Positions 41,272 to 50,510 of a stretch of 64,000 bases of DNA are shown here, piece by piece. The stretch is taken from positions 1-64,000 of the forward strand of contig NZ_CAJKOX010000012.1 in the NCBI RefSeq assembly GCF_905201705.1, given 5' to 3'. Position 1 is the stretch's first letter. Each line of letters opens with the position of its first letter. The notes beneath the pieces were generated by a model. That model made no database searches and was not told the origin of the DNA. It saw only the letters and a list, made by a program, of their open reading frames with translations. The position numbers were made by a program, and so were the translations under genes. Source of the DNA: an uncultured Marvinbryantia sp. GTDB taxonomy: Bacteria > Bacillota > Clostridia > Lachnospirales > Lachnospiraceae.

Positions 41272-42063
41272 TCACAGTCCCTTCGCTTTCTTTACGCACG
41301 CTCTCTGCGCCTCGATCACCGCACTGCGCAGCCCTTTCTCTTCGAGCACACGCACCGCCTCGATAGTGGTTCCTGCCGGGGAGCAGACCATGTCCTTTAA
41401 AACGCCGGGATGTTCGCCGGTCTCCAGCATCAGCTTCGCGCTCCCCATCACCGCCTGCGCAGCGAATTTATACGCCTGCGCGCGCGGCATCCCGTCTGCC
41501 ACCGCAGCGTCCGCCATTGCCTCCAGAAACAGAAAGACGTAGGCGGGCGAGCTTCCGGACACGCCGACCACCACATCGATCAGGCTTTCCGGCACTATTT
41601 CCGTCTTGCCAAAGCTGTCGCAAAGCCTGCACACCATCTCCGCTTCCTCATGTGTCACAAGTTCGTTTTTGCAAAGCCCGGTCATACCTGCACCCACCAT
41701 CGCCGGGGTGTTCGGCATCGTGCGGATGATCTTCACACTGTCTCCCAGGCGTTCCTGCAGCCATGCGAGCGTTTTCCCCGGAGCAATGGACACAAAAATC
41801 TGTTTGCTCACAGAGGGACGGATTTCCGTAAGCACCTCTTCAAAATACTGCGGCTTCACCGCCAGAAACACGACGTCCGCAAACTCCACCGCCTCGCGGT
41901 TACTCTCTGCCGCACGGATGCCAAGCTGCTCCCTTATTTTGTTTCTGGTCGCCTCTGTCTTTGCCGACGCCATTATATTTTCTTTCGGTGCCTGCCCGCT
42001 TGAAAGAATTCCGTTTATCATTGCCTTCGCCATATTTCCACAGCCAATAAATCCTATCTTCAT
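41272..42063 (-). CDS. proC: Pyrroline-5-carboxylate reductase
   Basis: A 263-residue NAD(P)H-dependent enzyme that makes proline from 1-pyrroline-5-carboxylate. The Rossmann start IGFIGCGNMAKAMINGI, the MPNTPAMVGAGMT segment and the C-terminal signature ACSPAGTTIEAV-like KDMVCSPAGTTIEAVRVLEE are diagnostic. The start at 42063 follows GGAGGAAAA; the longer frame lacks one. It is a lone housekeeping gene between the accessory patch and a LacI regulator. Confidence 0.95.
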   Translation of the reverse strand: MKIGFIGCGNMAKAMINGILSSGQAPKENIMASAKTEATRNKIREQLGIRAAESNREAVEFADVVFLAVKPQYFEEVLTEIRPSVSKQIFVSIAPGKTLAWLQERLGDSVKIIRTMPNTPAMVGAGMTGLCKNELVTHEEAEMVCRLCDSFGKTEIVPESLIDVVVGVSGSSPAYVFLFLEAMADAAVADGMPRAQAYKFAAQAVMGSAKLMLETGEHPGVLKDMVCSPAGTTIEAVRVLEEKGLRSAVIEAQRACVKKAKGL

Positions 42064-42147
42064 ATCTATCTTTTCCTCCATTTTCACAATCTGTCCCATG
42101 CAAAATCGATCCATGCAGATACCTTACATCCGCCGGAAATCTCTATT

Positions 42148-43152
42148 CTATTTTGTCGATTGACGCAAGATCACCTGATAATTTAATACCGCCTCATCCT
42201 CCGCCACTTCCTCGCCGAGCTGCCGCAAAAGCGTCATACAGGCATTTTCTCCCAGCCCTTTTGTGTTGTAGTGCAGACTGGTGACGGTCGGTCTGAAAAG
42301 TTCAAGCTGCGGATTGTCGTAAAAGCTTGCAATCTTCATATCCTCCGGTACCCGGATATTCCGCTCGCGCAGGCAGCCGATCAGCATACTGGTGATAAAA
42401 TCATCCATACACAAAATGCCGTCTGCGCCCCTTGCCAGAATTTCCTCCAGCGCAGCCGACGTCGCCGTATAATTTTCAATATCAAAGAATATCAGCGACT
42501 CGTCCACCGGCACCTTCTGCTCGCGATGCGCCTCCAGAAAGCCCTGCAGTCGGCTTTCCGTCACAAGATGCCCACGATTTCCGCCCAGCAGCGCCAGCCG
42601 CCGGATCCCTTTCAAAAGAAGAATGCCTGTCAGCTCGCAGCTTCCCTCCCGGTTCTGATTATCCACCCAGACGATGCCCTCTTCGTCCGCCGGTCCCACC
42701 ACGACAAACGGCACCTGTTTTTCCTTCAGATAACGCTGCATTGCAGAATTATCCACCGTAGACCGGCTCAGGATCATTCCGTCTATCTTGCGGTTCTCTA
42801 CCATGCGGCGGCTCCCGGAAAAGTCCTTGGCGTCCGCGATCGTGATCACAATGTCATAATTATGTCTGGACGCCGCTTCAATAATCCCATTCATGCACTC
42901 CTTAAAAAACGGAAAATCCATCACTGAATAATCCGCCGGGAGCACAAGCCCCAGATTGTATGTTCTGCTCTGCGCAAGCGCGCGCGCCACCACGTTCGGT
43001 CGGTAGTCATGCTCCTCAATAAAAGCAAATACCCGTTCCCTCGTCTCCTTGCTGATGCGCCCCTTTCCCGAGATCGCCCGCGATACCGTCGTCTTGCTCA
43101 CGCCAAGCTCCCTGGCGATATCGTCAATCGTGTAAATTTTATCCTTCTCCAT
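42148..43152 (-). CDS. LacI/GalR-family regulator (third), candidate regulator of the galactan importer
   Basis: A 334-residue repressor with headpiece TIDDIARELGVSKTTVSRAISG, hinge RALAQSRT and an effector domain (GADGILCMDDFITSMLIG, NPQLELFRPTVTSLHYN). Its promoter carries TGCGCAACCGTTT, also present at the proximal operator of the GanS-like gene about 6 kb away, which makes that operon a likely target along with autorepression. The adjacent ABC/two-component module shows no such site. The inducer would be a galactan-derived sugar, by inference. Confidence 0.9.
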   Translation of the reverse strand: MEKDKIYTIDDIARELGVSKTTVSRAISGKGRISKETRERVFAFIEEHDYRPNVVARALAQSRTYNLGLVLPADYSVMDFPFFKECMNGIIEAASRHNYDIVITIADAKDFSGSRRMVENRKIDGMILSRSTVDNSAMQRYLKEKQVPFVVVGPADEEGIVWVDNQNREGSCELTGILLLKGIRRLALLGGNRGHLVTESRLQGFLEAHREQKVPVDESLIFFDIENYTATSAALEEILARGADGILCMDDFITSMLIGCLRERNIRVPEDMKIASFYDNPQLELFRPTVTSLHYNTKGLGENACMTLLRQLGEEVAEDEAVLNYQVILRQSTK

Positions 43153-43295
43153 AATTCTTCACCACCCTGCATCCTCCGGCTGCCGCCTGCGCCCTGTTCC
43201 GTTTTCCCCGGCACAGAAAACAGTCTGTCATGTCGTCCTGCTGCAAAAAGCGGCTCCCTGTTACTCTCCGCCACAGAAAGCAGCGTCTTCTGTCT

Positions 43296-43342
43296 GCGCA
43301 ACCGTTTTCTTCTAGCATAGCAGACCCCGTCGCCGCCTGCAA
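43296..43342 (-). promoter_or_regulatory. Promoter and autoregulatory operator of the third LacI gene
   Basis: TTGCAG (complement of 43337-43342) and TATGCT (complement of 43314-43319) are 17 bases apart. Just downstream lies GCGCAACCGTTTTC (43296-43309), one base off the GCAACCGTTTGC palindrome of the galactan importer promoter and in the same position relative to the -10. Confidence 0.7.
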
Positions 43343-43345
43343 GCA

Positions 43346-44011
43346 TTATTTCCGGAAGATATCCACAGGCTCAGCAGACTGCCTTTTCTGCAGCGTTCCC
43401 TGCCCGATTTCCAGCACTTCATCCGCCTCGTCTGCCAGTTGCCTGCTGTGCGTCACCACAATAACGCATCTGCCCGATTCATGGGCGGTCTTTTTCAGCA
43501 GCCGGATAATGCCGCCGGCTGTCTCTTCGTCCAGATTCCCGGTCGGTTCGTCCGCGAGCAGCACCTTCGCATCGCCTGCCAGAGCGCGGGCGATCGCTAC
43601 CCGCTGCTGCTGACCGCCGGAAAGCTGCAGCACATTTCTTTTCCAGTCCCCGCAAAGGATGCCGACCTTTTGCAAAAGTTCTCCCGCGTCCCTGGTGCCG
43701 CCCAGCTTCACATTCTCTTCGGCAGTAAGATAATCAATCAGATTATAGTTCTGGAATACCAGAGAGACATGATGCCTGCGATGGTAATTCAGCCCTTTTT
43801 TGCGGATATCCTCCCCTTCATAAAGAATCCTTCCCTCCGCCGGGTTATCCAGCCCCGCCAGCAGGGAAAGAAACGTCGTTTTCCCAGAGCCGCTGGGACC
43901 GGTAACCGCATAGAACACCGCCTCTTCAAAAGCGGCGGACACATTTTCCAGAACCATTTTGTCACGCCTTGATTTATAAAAATACCGGATATTTTCCGCT
44001 TCCAGAATCAT
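43346..44011 (-). CDS. ABC transporter ATP-binding protein (MacB/LolD/BceA class)
   Basis: A 221-residue ATPase. Walker A is GPSGSGKTT (38-46), the Q-loop lies in SLVFQNYNLIDYLT, the signature is LSGGQQQR and Walker B is VLLADEPTGNLD. It should power the two FtsX-type permeases encoded upstream, forming a type VII (mechanotransmission) ABC complex that removes peptides or lipoproteins from the membrane rather than importing sugars. It begins two bases after the second permease's stop codon. Confidence 0.93.
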   Translation of the reverse strand: MILEAENIRYFYKSRRDKMVLENVSAAFEEAVFYAVTGPSGSGKTTFLSLLAGLDNPAEGRILYEGEDIRKKGLNYHRRHHVSLVFQNYNLIDYLTAEENVKLGGTRDAGELLQKVGILCGDWKRNVLQLSGGQQQRVAIARALAGDAKVLLADEPTGNLDEETAGGIIRLLKKTAHESGRCVIVVTHSRQLADEADEVLEIGQGTLQKRQSAEPVDIFRK

Positions 44012-44013
44012 AG

Positions 44014-45456
44014 TTATTCCCCCTTTAAAATATCTGCCGGCTTTCTGCGCAGAATCAGCACACCGGCGACGCCTGTCGATAAAAGAATCAGAGCGCCCAC
44101 ACAGAGACCATCCGTCAGCAGCATCGCCGGCGTGAGCTCTGTTTCCACATCCGTTACCGTCAGCTCCGGCGCCTGGTACTCCGTGGCGGTTCCGCCCGCA
44201 TCCAGCTCCGCCTGCAGTTCGTCCTGCTGCGCCTGCCAGTCTGTCAGATAGCCCGCGGCGGCGTCCGATACCGCCGGAGCCGCCAGAAAGGAAAGTGCCA
44301 GCGCCAGCGCGCCGCCCAGGAAAGCCTCCGCTGCAATCTGCAGAAGAATCTTCCCTCTGGCAATTCCAAGCGACAGCAGTATCCCAATTTCATGCGTCCT
44401 GCTCCTGAGCCAGAAAATAAAAATGAAAAACAGAATCATAAAACCGGCTCCGGCAACCACCAGCAGCAGCGTATTGTTGATTTTTTCCAAATCATGAAAG
44501 TTCGCCGCCATCGTTTCCAGACTGCCGTTATTGTCAATCAAATCGTATCTCTGCCAGTCGATATCCGCCGCCGCGATTGCTTCCCGCACCGCATCGTATT
44601 CGTTGACATCCGCCACCTTAAAATACGCCTTCTCATACAGCGGGTCGTCCTGCTCCACCTTTTCCGGAAAATGCAGGTCCGTGAAAATCACATTCTCGGA
44701 GCGGTACGTATCGCCGGACATATAAGGCTCCATCCGCTCTTTTACCTGATAAATGCCCACAATTACCGCCTCCTGTACCGGCTCCTCCTCCTTCACCGGG
44801 CAGAACCTCAGACTGTCGCCCACCTCCAGATGGTTTTTCTCTGCCAGCTCCTCCGATATCACGCAGACGTTACTGTCCTCTGCCGTTGTCATCCTTCCTT
44901 CTTTGATGGTGACGTTTCCGCCAAGAACATTGTCATCCATCGTCATATCCAGATTTCCGACCAGCGCCACTCCCTGCAGATCGCCGGTCTGGTCCGTACC
45001 TGCATCCTCAATCCGCTCAAAGCCGACCGGCAGGACCGCCGTGGGAACCGTCGTGATATTATAATCGGAAATCCCCTCCACAGCGGCGATTTTTTCAATA
45101 TCTTCCATTTTCAGTGATTCAAAAGAATTATCCGTCCAGCTCTGCCATACTTCATTGCCGTTTACCGTAATCTTCTGCTGATGGTAGCCATCGTATTCTC
45201 CCTGCCCGTCCGCGGACAACTCCTCTATCTTCCGGCTGGCTTCCTCTATCCGCCTGCTGCGGTTCTCCGGATTCTCCTCCAGCAAAAACCCGGCGCCGAT
45301 TGCCTGTCTTGTACTGTCCTTTACAGCGATATTTGCCGAGCGCCCCGCCATGCCGGATAAAAACAGCAGGCTGACCAGAAACACGACCAGCAAAAGCAGA
45401 ATACTCCGGACCGGCTTTCTGAGGCAGGAGCGGATTGCTCTCTGAAATAAATTCAT
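44014..45456 (-). CDS. FtsX-type ABC transporter permease (second)
   Basis: A 480-residue permease of MacB/FtsX topology: one helix near 20-40, a large extracytoplasmic domain of about 290 residues, then three C-terminal helices. The charged cytoplasmic loop RSRTHEIGILLSLGIARGKI is the standard FtsX coupling motif. The ATG at 45456 follows GGAGGA and lies four bases after the preceding stop; the frame upstream of it is a shadow of that gene. Confidence 0.9.
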   Translation of the reverse strand: MNLFQRAIRSCLRKPVRSILLLLVVFLVSLLFLSGMAGRSANIAVKDSTRQAIGAGFLLEENPENRSRRIEEASRKIEELSADGQGEYDGYHQQKITVNGNEVWQSWTDNSFESLKMEDIEKIAAVEGISDYNITTVPTAVLPVGFERIEDAGTDQTGDLQGVALVGNLDMTMDDNVLGGNVTIKEGRMTTAEDSNVCVISEELAEKNHLEVGDSLRFCPVKEEEPVQEAVIVGIYQVKERMEPYMSGDTYRSENVIFTDLHFPEKVEQDDPLYEKAYFKVADVNEYDAVREAIAAADIDWQRYDLIDNNGSLETMAANFHDLEKINNTLLLVVAGAGFMILFFIFIFWLRSRTHEIGILLSLGIARGKILLQIAAEAFLGGALALALSFLAAPAVSDAAAGYLTDWQAQQDELQAELDAGGTATEYQAPELTVTDVETELTPAMLLTDGLCVGALILLSTGVAGVLILRRKPADILKGE

Positions 45457-45460
45457 GGTA

Positions 45461-46678
45461 TCATTCCTCCATTTCTGACAAAATATCTTTCGGATTTGTC
45501 TTGAGTACCGGCAGCACTGACAGCAGAACAGCCGCCAGCACCACCAGAATGCCGCTTCCCGCCAGAAGGGCGATATCGGCTGTCCGCACGGATATCTGCG
45601 CGGATACCTCCGTCTTTGCAAAAGTCATCAGAAACGCCTGCAGCTTCCCCGCCGCCAGATTTCCAAGGATGCAGGCGGCGCACAGGGCAGCCGCAAATAC
45701 GGCAGCCGATTCCAGAAATGCCTGCAGAAAAATAAACAGCTTCCGTTCGCCCATGCTCAGAAATACCGCCATTTCCTTCTTTCTTCCGCGCATCCACATG
45801 CAGAGCAGCAGGGAGACGACCGTGATGCCGGTCAGAAAAGCAAGTATCCTCATCAGCCCCACCATCCCGGTCATCTGCGTAAGCGGCGCTTTCATCTGCC
45901 GGTAAAGGACGTCCGATGTGGTAATCTCCGCTTTTCCCTGCAGAATTTCCTCTATCTCCTCCGCCAGCGTATCCAGAAGCTCCGGCTGCCCGGTGCAGAC
46001 GGTCACCTGGTAAAATCCGCCGCCGGTCAGCTCCAGATACGTCGTGCTGTCGATATAAATGCGGTTCTCCAGCCGGTAAAGGGCGGGAGTGTCGTTTTCC
46101 TGCCGGCTTTCATTCCCGGCAAGGTACACTCCGGTCACTTCTACGGTCACGACATTCCCGTCCTCTGCTTCCAGCGAAATCGTATCGCCGACCGAAAGAC
46201 CGTTTGCATCCGCAAATCCGGCGTTCACCAAAACACCGCGGCGGGTTTGGGCATCAATCAGGCTGCCCTCCGTAAGCCGGAAGGACTGCTCCGCAAAAGG
46301 TCCTTCGCTTTCCAGGTCGTCATATGCGTACAGACTGACCTGCCGGTTCTCAGGCTCCCCGGAATCGCTGGCGGTGACCGGCGTAAGGCTGACCGCGTAT
46401 GCCGCCTGCTGCCCCATCCGGTTGACGGATGTTACCGCTTCCAGGCTCCGGATGCTTTCCGCCTCCTGCTCCGTAACCGGATGCGCAGTATCCGAAGCCT
46501 CGCAGATGACACTGGCTTTCGTTTTTTCCCGCATTGACACTTCCGTGGCTTCTGCGGCTTCCAGCAGCATCGTCGTGCCCAGAATCATGCCGCTGACAAA
46601 AAGAAATACCAGAAACAAAAGAGCCGTCTTCGCACAGTTCCTTCTCAGATAAAGGAACCCTCTCCGATAAAAAGGCAT
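45461..46678 (-). CDS. FtsX-type ABC transporter permease (first)
   Basis: A 405-residue permease with the same layout: N-terminal helix near 15-35, an outside domain of about 220 residues, and three helices, with the coupling loop MRGRKKEMAVFLSMGERKLF. It shares architecture with the second permease, and the two would form the heterodimeric channel. It follows the lipoprotein gene by 16 bases. Confidence 0.9.
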   Translation of the reverse strand: MPFYRRGFLYLRRNCAKTALLFLVFLFVSGMILGTTMLLEAAEATEVSMREKTKASVICEASDTAHPVTEQEAESIRSLEAVTSVNRMGQQAAYAVSLTPVTASDSGEPENRQVSLYAYDDLESEGPFAEQSFRLTEGSLIDAQTRRGVLVNAGFADANGLSVGDTISLEAEDGNVVTVEVTGVYLAGNESRQENDTPALYRLENRIYIDSTTYLELTGGGFYQVTVCTGQPELLDTLAEEIEEILQGKAEITTSDVLYRQMKAPLTQMTGMVGLMRILAFLTGITVVSLLLCMWMRGRKKEMAVFLSMGERKLFIFLQAFLESAAVFAAALCAACILGNLAAGKLQAFLMTFAKTEVSAQISVRTADIALLAGSGILVVLAAVLLSVLPVLKTNPKDILSEMEE

Positions 46679-46694
46679 CGCTTTCTCCCTCCCG

Positions 46695-47168
46695 TCACTG
46701 ATAGCGGGTAATCAGCACCTTTACGGCATGAATTTCCCCGTTTTCCTGTGTATCTCCGTAGACGGCGACACCGGTGGATTTTTTCACGTCCGCCGCGCTG
46801 GCGTCCTTAAGCGTAATTTCCCCGGTGGTGGTGCTGATACTGGCAATCTGAAAAAGGCAGTCCTCCCCATAAGAAACAGTGGTGCTGTCCATACCGCTCT
46901 CATAACCGGCTGCCGCCTGGATTGCCGTATCTTCTGTGCTCTGCTCCGGAACCACCTGGAAGCTCCCGTCCTGGAAATCAGATACGCTTCCAATCAGGGC
47001 TGCAGACGCCTGCATTTCATCCAGATTCTGCGGATTCTGATTTTCCTCCTGGCTCTGCGCTGCTGTGTCACTCTCCCCGTTTTGTCCGGCGACAGAGCCC
47101 TGGCAGCCGGTCAGCGCAAGTGCGCAGAGCAGAATCGCTGTTACCGTTATTGTTCTCCTGTGTTTCAT
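46695..47168 (-). CDS. Lipoprotein of the ABC/two-component module
   Basis: A 157-residue protein with lipobox ALTGC (C22), an Asn/Gln/Glu-rich linker and a small beta domain (about 60-157). It could be a periplasm-facing adaptor equivalent to the membrane-fusion proteins of MacA-like systems, though it is too short for a full one and lacks coiled coil. It is first in the operon lipoprotein-permease-permease-ATPase and divergent from the regulator gene. Confidence 0.82.
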   Translation of the reverse strand: MKHRRTITVTAILLCALALTGCQGSVAGQNGESDTAAQSQEENQNPQNLDEMQASAALIGSVSDFQDGSFQVVPEQSTEDTAIQAAAGYESGMDSTTVSYGEDCLFQIASISTTTGEITLKDASAADVKKSTGVAVYGDTQENGEIHAVKVLITRYQ

Positions 47169-47272
47169 CAGAAATCTCTCCTTTCTTTATCTGCCGGCTT
47201 TTGCACGCCCGGCAGCATCACGGCATTCCCTTTTCGGAATGTTTGTTTTTACGCGCCTATCATAATGGAAAA

Positions 47273-47362
47273 CTTCTCTAAAAATCCTCAGAAAAAAGAA
47301 AAAGGAAATCCCCCGGATTTTGATAACTTTTAGAGGATTTCTCTGGTATACTATAAAAGTTA
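47273..47362. promoter_or_regulatory. Divergent control region with inverted repeat and extended -10
   Basis: The plus-strand promoter for the response regulator has an extended -10, TGGTATACT (47344-47352). TAACTTTTA (47324-47332) and TAAAAGTTA (47354-47362) form an inverted repeat around it. A related TTTTTAGAGAAG lies on the minus strand near 47273-47285, upstream of a TATGAT -10 for the lipoprotein operon. The repeated TTTTAGAGRA is a candidate binding site for the OmpR-type regulator. Confidence 0.55.
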
Positions 47363-47421
47363 AGTGACAAATGGCAGCCTTTTTCATGTTCAGCCACCCG
47401 CAAAGAGAGGAATGCAATGAT

Positions 47422-48111
47422 ATGATAAAAATATTACTTATAGAAGACGACCGGGAGCTGTGCCGCTCCATCCGGCGGGAGCTGGAAAAAAACGGCTATA
47501 TGGTGGAATGCTGCAGCGACGGGGAGACGGCAATGTTCTATGCGCTGAATACCGATTATGGATATGATATCGCTATCGTGGACCGTATGCTGCCGGTCAT
47601 CGACGGTCTGACCATCATCCGGGCAATGCGCCAGAAAAATATCCAGATTCCTGTCATCATCATTACGGGAATGTCCGCTCTGGACGACCGGGTGGACGGT
47701 CTGGACGGCGGGGCAGACGACTATCTGGTAAAGCCCTTTCACATCCGCGAGCTGCTGGCAAGGGTGCGCGCGCTGACGCGGCGGCCGCATCAGATACAGG
47801 ATGCAGAGTTACTCACCTGCGGCGACCTCCGGTTCGATACTTCCACCCGGACGCTCCAATGCAGTCAGCGAAAGGTCGCGCTGACAGCAAAAGAAGCAGA
47901 GCTTCTCGGCACACTGATGAGGCAGCCGGAAGCTGTATTTTCACGGGAGCAGCTTGTTCTGAAGGTATGGGGAAGCGATTCTGATATTGAACCTGGAAAT
48001 GTGGACAACTATATTTCTTTTCTTCGCAGACGCCTCCGGGAGCTTGGGAGCGCCTGCCAGATTAAAACGATTTACGGTACCGGCTACCGGTTGGAGGAAT
48101 CACATGCTTAA
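47422..48111 (+). CDS. OmpR/PhoB-family response regulator
   Basis: A 229-residue regulator: receiver domain with EDD (8-10), phospho-acceptor D54 in IAIVDRMLP and the lysine of YLVKPFH, then a winged-helix output domain (LTAKEAELLGTLMRQP...VDNYISFLRRRL...TIYGTGYRL). The ATG at 47422 follows GAGAGGAATG; the longer frame to 47371 overlaps the promoter. It overlaps the kinase start by eight bases. It most likely controls the divergent lipoprotein/ABC operon. Confidence 0.93.
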   Translation: MIKILLIEDDRELCRSIRRELEKNGYMVECCSDGETAMFYALNTDYGYDIAIVDRMLPVIDGLTIIRAMRQKNIQIPVIIITGMSALDDRVDGLDGGADDYLVKPFHIRELLARVRALTRRPHQIQDAELLTCGDLRFDTSTRTLQCSQRKVALTAKEAELLGTLMRQPEAVFSREQLVLKVWGSDSDIEPGNVDNYISFLRRRLRELGSACQIKTIYGTGYRLEESHA

Positions 48112-49414
48112 ACGACTGCAAAACCGCCTGCGTATTTTTCTGATTGTCGTTTTTATGGCAATCGTCACGCTGATTCTCTGCTTTTCCTTCCACAGCATCC
48201 GGCAGGCGCAGCAGACTGCCGATATCACTTATATCCAGCGCATAGCGTCTCTTATTATTTATCAACTGGAAGCGGATTCCTCAGAACCGGAAGCACTCCT
48301 CGCCGACTATGAAAGCGAAATGCACGTTTACAGCCTCCTGACGGACGAAGATGGCTCTGTCCTGTTCCGGAGCGCCCCGGATACCCGCACAGACCCTGAT
48401 ACGCTGTGGGAAACGGCAGAGAAAAGCATGTCCGCACGGACGACTGACGGGGCCCTGAGCAGTCCCGCCGTTACCGAGCAGAGCGGGTATATGGAGATTT
48501 CCGGTGACAGCGGCGACCACTATCTTGCCATCTGCGCCAGCATTCTCACAAAGTCCCAAAAGCTGCTCTCTCTGATTTTATTTTATGAGGAGCCCTCCGC
48601 CGGAAGCCTGCTGGCAGAACAGGCTCCGGCATACTGCGCCATCTGGCTGCTGGCATTTGCGGGCATTCTGATTGTCAGCCGTTTTCTGCTGCGCAGAGCA
48701 TTCGCCCCCACAGAGCAGGTGCTTAAGGGACAGAAGGACTTTATTGCCGCCGCCTCCCACGAATTAAAATCCCCCCTGGCGGTCATTATGGCAAACGCGG
48801 AAGCCATCCAGGATGCCGGTGAGACCTCCCCGCAGGTGCGGGAGAGCCTTGGCATCATCGACGCGGAATGCACCCGGATGTCCGGACTGATACGTGATAT
48901 GCTGCTCCTTGCCGCCTCGGATGCCGACCAGTGGACCCTCCAGAAAACTCTGACGGATGTGGATACGCTGCTGATTACGCTGTATGAAGCCTACGAGCCC
49001 GTATGTCTGAAAAAAAATATCCGTCTGAAGCTGGAGCTGGACGAAAAAAGCTCCCCGCCTCTTTTTACGGACCAGGAGCGTGTTTTCCAGATATTGAGCA
49101 TCTTTCTGGACAACGCAGTCTGTTACTCGCCGGAAAACAGCTCCATTGAAATAAAAACGAGGCAGACCGCCAGAGAATTGATTTTTCTTGTCGCAGATCA
49201 TGGAAGCGGCATTGCAGAGAAGGATAAACCGTTTATTTTCAACCGTTTTTACTGCGCCGATAAATCCCGCACCGATAAATCGCATTTCGGTCTGGGACTG
49301 AGCATTGCAAAGGAGCTGTCCGGAATGCTGTCCGGAAAAATATGGTTTGAAGATACGCCCGGCGGCGGAGCGACGTTCTTCCTTTCGCTGCCCTCCGGAC
49401 AGTCACCTGCATAG
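48104..49414 (+). CDS. Membrane sensor histidine kinase
   Basis: A 436-residue HisKA-type kinase. Helices near 10-30 and about 170-190 flank a sensor domain of about 135 residues. The H-box is FIAAASHELKSPLAVIMANAE, the N-box DNAVCYSPENSSIEI, and G-boxes DHGSGI and FGLGLSIAKELSG. The start at 48104, inside the regulator's last codons, follows GGAGGA; the frame before it is a shadow. With the regulator and the divergent ABC genes it resembles modules that respond to antimicrobial peptides or envelope stress, though no short BceS-type sensor is present. Confidence 0.92.
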   Translation: MLKRLQNRLRIFLIVVFMAIVTLILCFSFHSIRQAQQTADITYIQRIASLIIYQLEADSSEPEALLADYESEMHVYSLLTDEDGSVLFRSAPDTRTDPDTLWETAEKSMSARTTDGALSSPAVTEQSGYMEISGDSGDHYLAICASILTKSQKLLSLILFYEEPSAGSLLAEQAPAYCAIWLLAFAGILIVSRFLLRRAFAPTEQVLKGQKDFIAAASHELKSPLAVIMANAEAIQDAGETSPQVRESLGIIDAECTRMSGLIRDMLLLAASDADQWTLQKTLTDVDTLLITLYEAYEPVCLKKNIRLKLELDEKSSPPLFTDQERVFQILSIFLDNAVCYSPENSSIEIKTRQTARELIFLVADHGSGIAEKDKPFIFNRFYCADKSRTDKSHFGLGLSIAKELSGMLSGKIWFEDTPGGGATFFLSLPSGQSPA

Positions 49415-49503
49415 CATCATCCGACGGCGATCTTCCGTTTTTAATCAGAATATTTCCAACCGCACCGGTGAAAATATTTTTTCCGGACGCCGCAGACGAA
49501 ACA

Positions 49504-49547
49504 GAGCAGGGACAGTTTTATTCTGCCCCTGCTCCTGATTGAATTTT
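49504..49547 (+). terminator. Terminator after the histidine kinase, possibly bidirectional
   Basis: GAGCAGGG (49504-49511) with CAG/CTG below it pairs with CCCTGCTC (49527-49534), followed by ATTGAATTTTTTA. The convergent sialic-acid importer operon ends 54 bases away and may use the same stem. Confidence 0.75.
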
Positions 49548-49588
49548 TTATCATTTTTAATACGCTCTTTTGAGATCTGTTTTCTTTC

Positions 49589-50494
49589 TTAACCTTTAAC
49601 CGCACCCATCGTAATGCCCTTCGTGAAGTATTTCTGGAAGATCAGGAATACCACGATAATCGGAACCGCCGCCAGCGCAGCGCCTGCCATGATCAGACCG
49701 AAGTCTGTGGAGTTCTCCGCCTGCATACGTGCGATACCAAGGGAAATCGTTGCGTTTTCCGTACTTGAAAGCATGATTAACTGCATGAAGTAATCGTTCC
49801 AGGAATTGATGAACGTGAAAATCGCCAGCGCGCCGATACCCGGTTTAATCATCGGCAGCGCAATGTTTGTAAAGGTTTTCCACTCGCTCGCGCCGTCGAT
49901 GCGCGCAGCTTCCATCATCTCTCCCGGTATCCCCTCCGCGAACTGCTTAATCAGGAATACGCCGAACGGCCAGCCCACAATCGGGAAGATTACCGCCCAG
50001 ATGGTATTGTACAGATTCAGCGCCGACATCTCCCGAAGCAACGGAATCAGGATAACCTGTTTCGGCAGCGCCATCGCACAGACAATCAACGAAAACAGCA
50101 CCGTTCTGCCGATAAAGCGCTTCTTTGCCAGCGCATAGCCCGCCATAGCCGAAGTCGCGCAGGTAAGGATCATGGACATAACCGCCATAAATATCGTGTT
50201 CATCAGCCAGCGGATAGAAGCCGGAACAGTCGGTCCCGCAAAAGTAATGCCGGTAAACGGAATGCTCAGAGACCAGAGCGGCGCCGTCTGCTTGCTGAAC
50301 AGCTTTTGATAGTTATCCAAAACCCACTCATTGGGTATCCACTGCGGGGTCGTAGAGTTGATTGCTTTTGCCGTCTTAAAGGAGCCGGTAATAATCCAGT
50401 AAAGCGGGAATGCAAAGGCAATCGCCAGAAGGATGATCACCGCTATCGATATAATCTTATAGCACTTGGTTCGTACTGCCGTCGTCTTATTCAT
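49589..50494 (-). CDS. CUT1 ABC transporter permease, MalG type (sialic-acid locus)
   Basis: A 301-residue permease with six helices; EAA loop MEAARIDGASEWKTFTNIALP, C-terminus FTKGITMGAVKG. The ATG at 50494 follows GGGGAGG; the longer frame overlaps the partner gene. It is last of the operon that begins with nanA. Related SBP-permease-permease sets are found in the nan clusters of other gut Firmicutes, so sialic acid is the probable substrate. Confidence 0.9.
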   Translation of the reverse strand: MNKTTAVRTKCYKIISIAVIILLAIAFAFPLYWIITGSFKTAKAINSTTPQWIPNEWVLDNYQKLFSKQTAPLWSLSIPFTGITFAGPTVPASIRWLMNTIFMAVMSMILTCATSAMAGYALAKKRFIGRTVLFSLIVCAMALPKQVILIPLLREMSALNLYNTIWAVIFPIVGWPFGVFLIKQFAEGIPGEMMEAARIDGASEWKTFTNIALPMIKPGIGALAIFTFINSWNDYFMQLIMLSSTENATISLGIARMQAENSTDFGLIMAGAALAAVPIIVVFLIFQKYFTKGITMGAVKG

Positions 50495-50510
50495 TTTCCG
50501 TACCTCCCCT

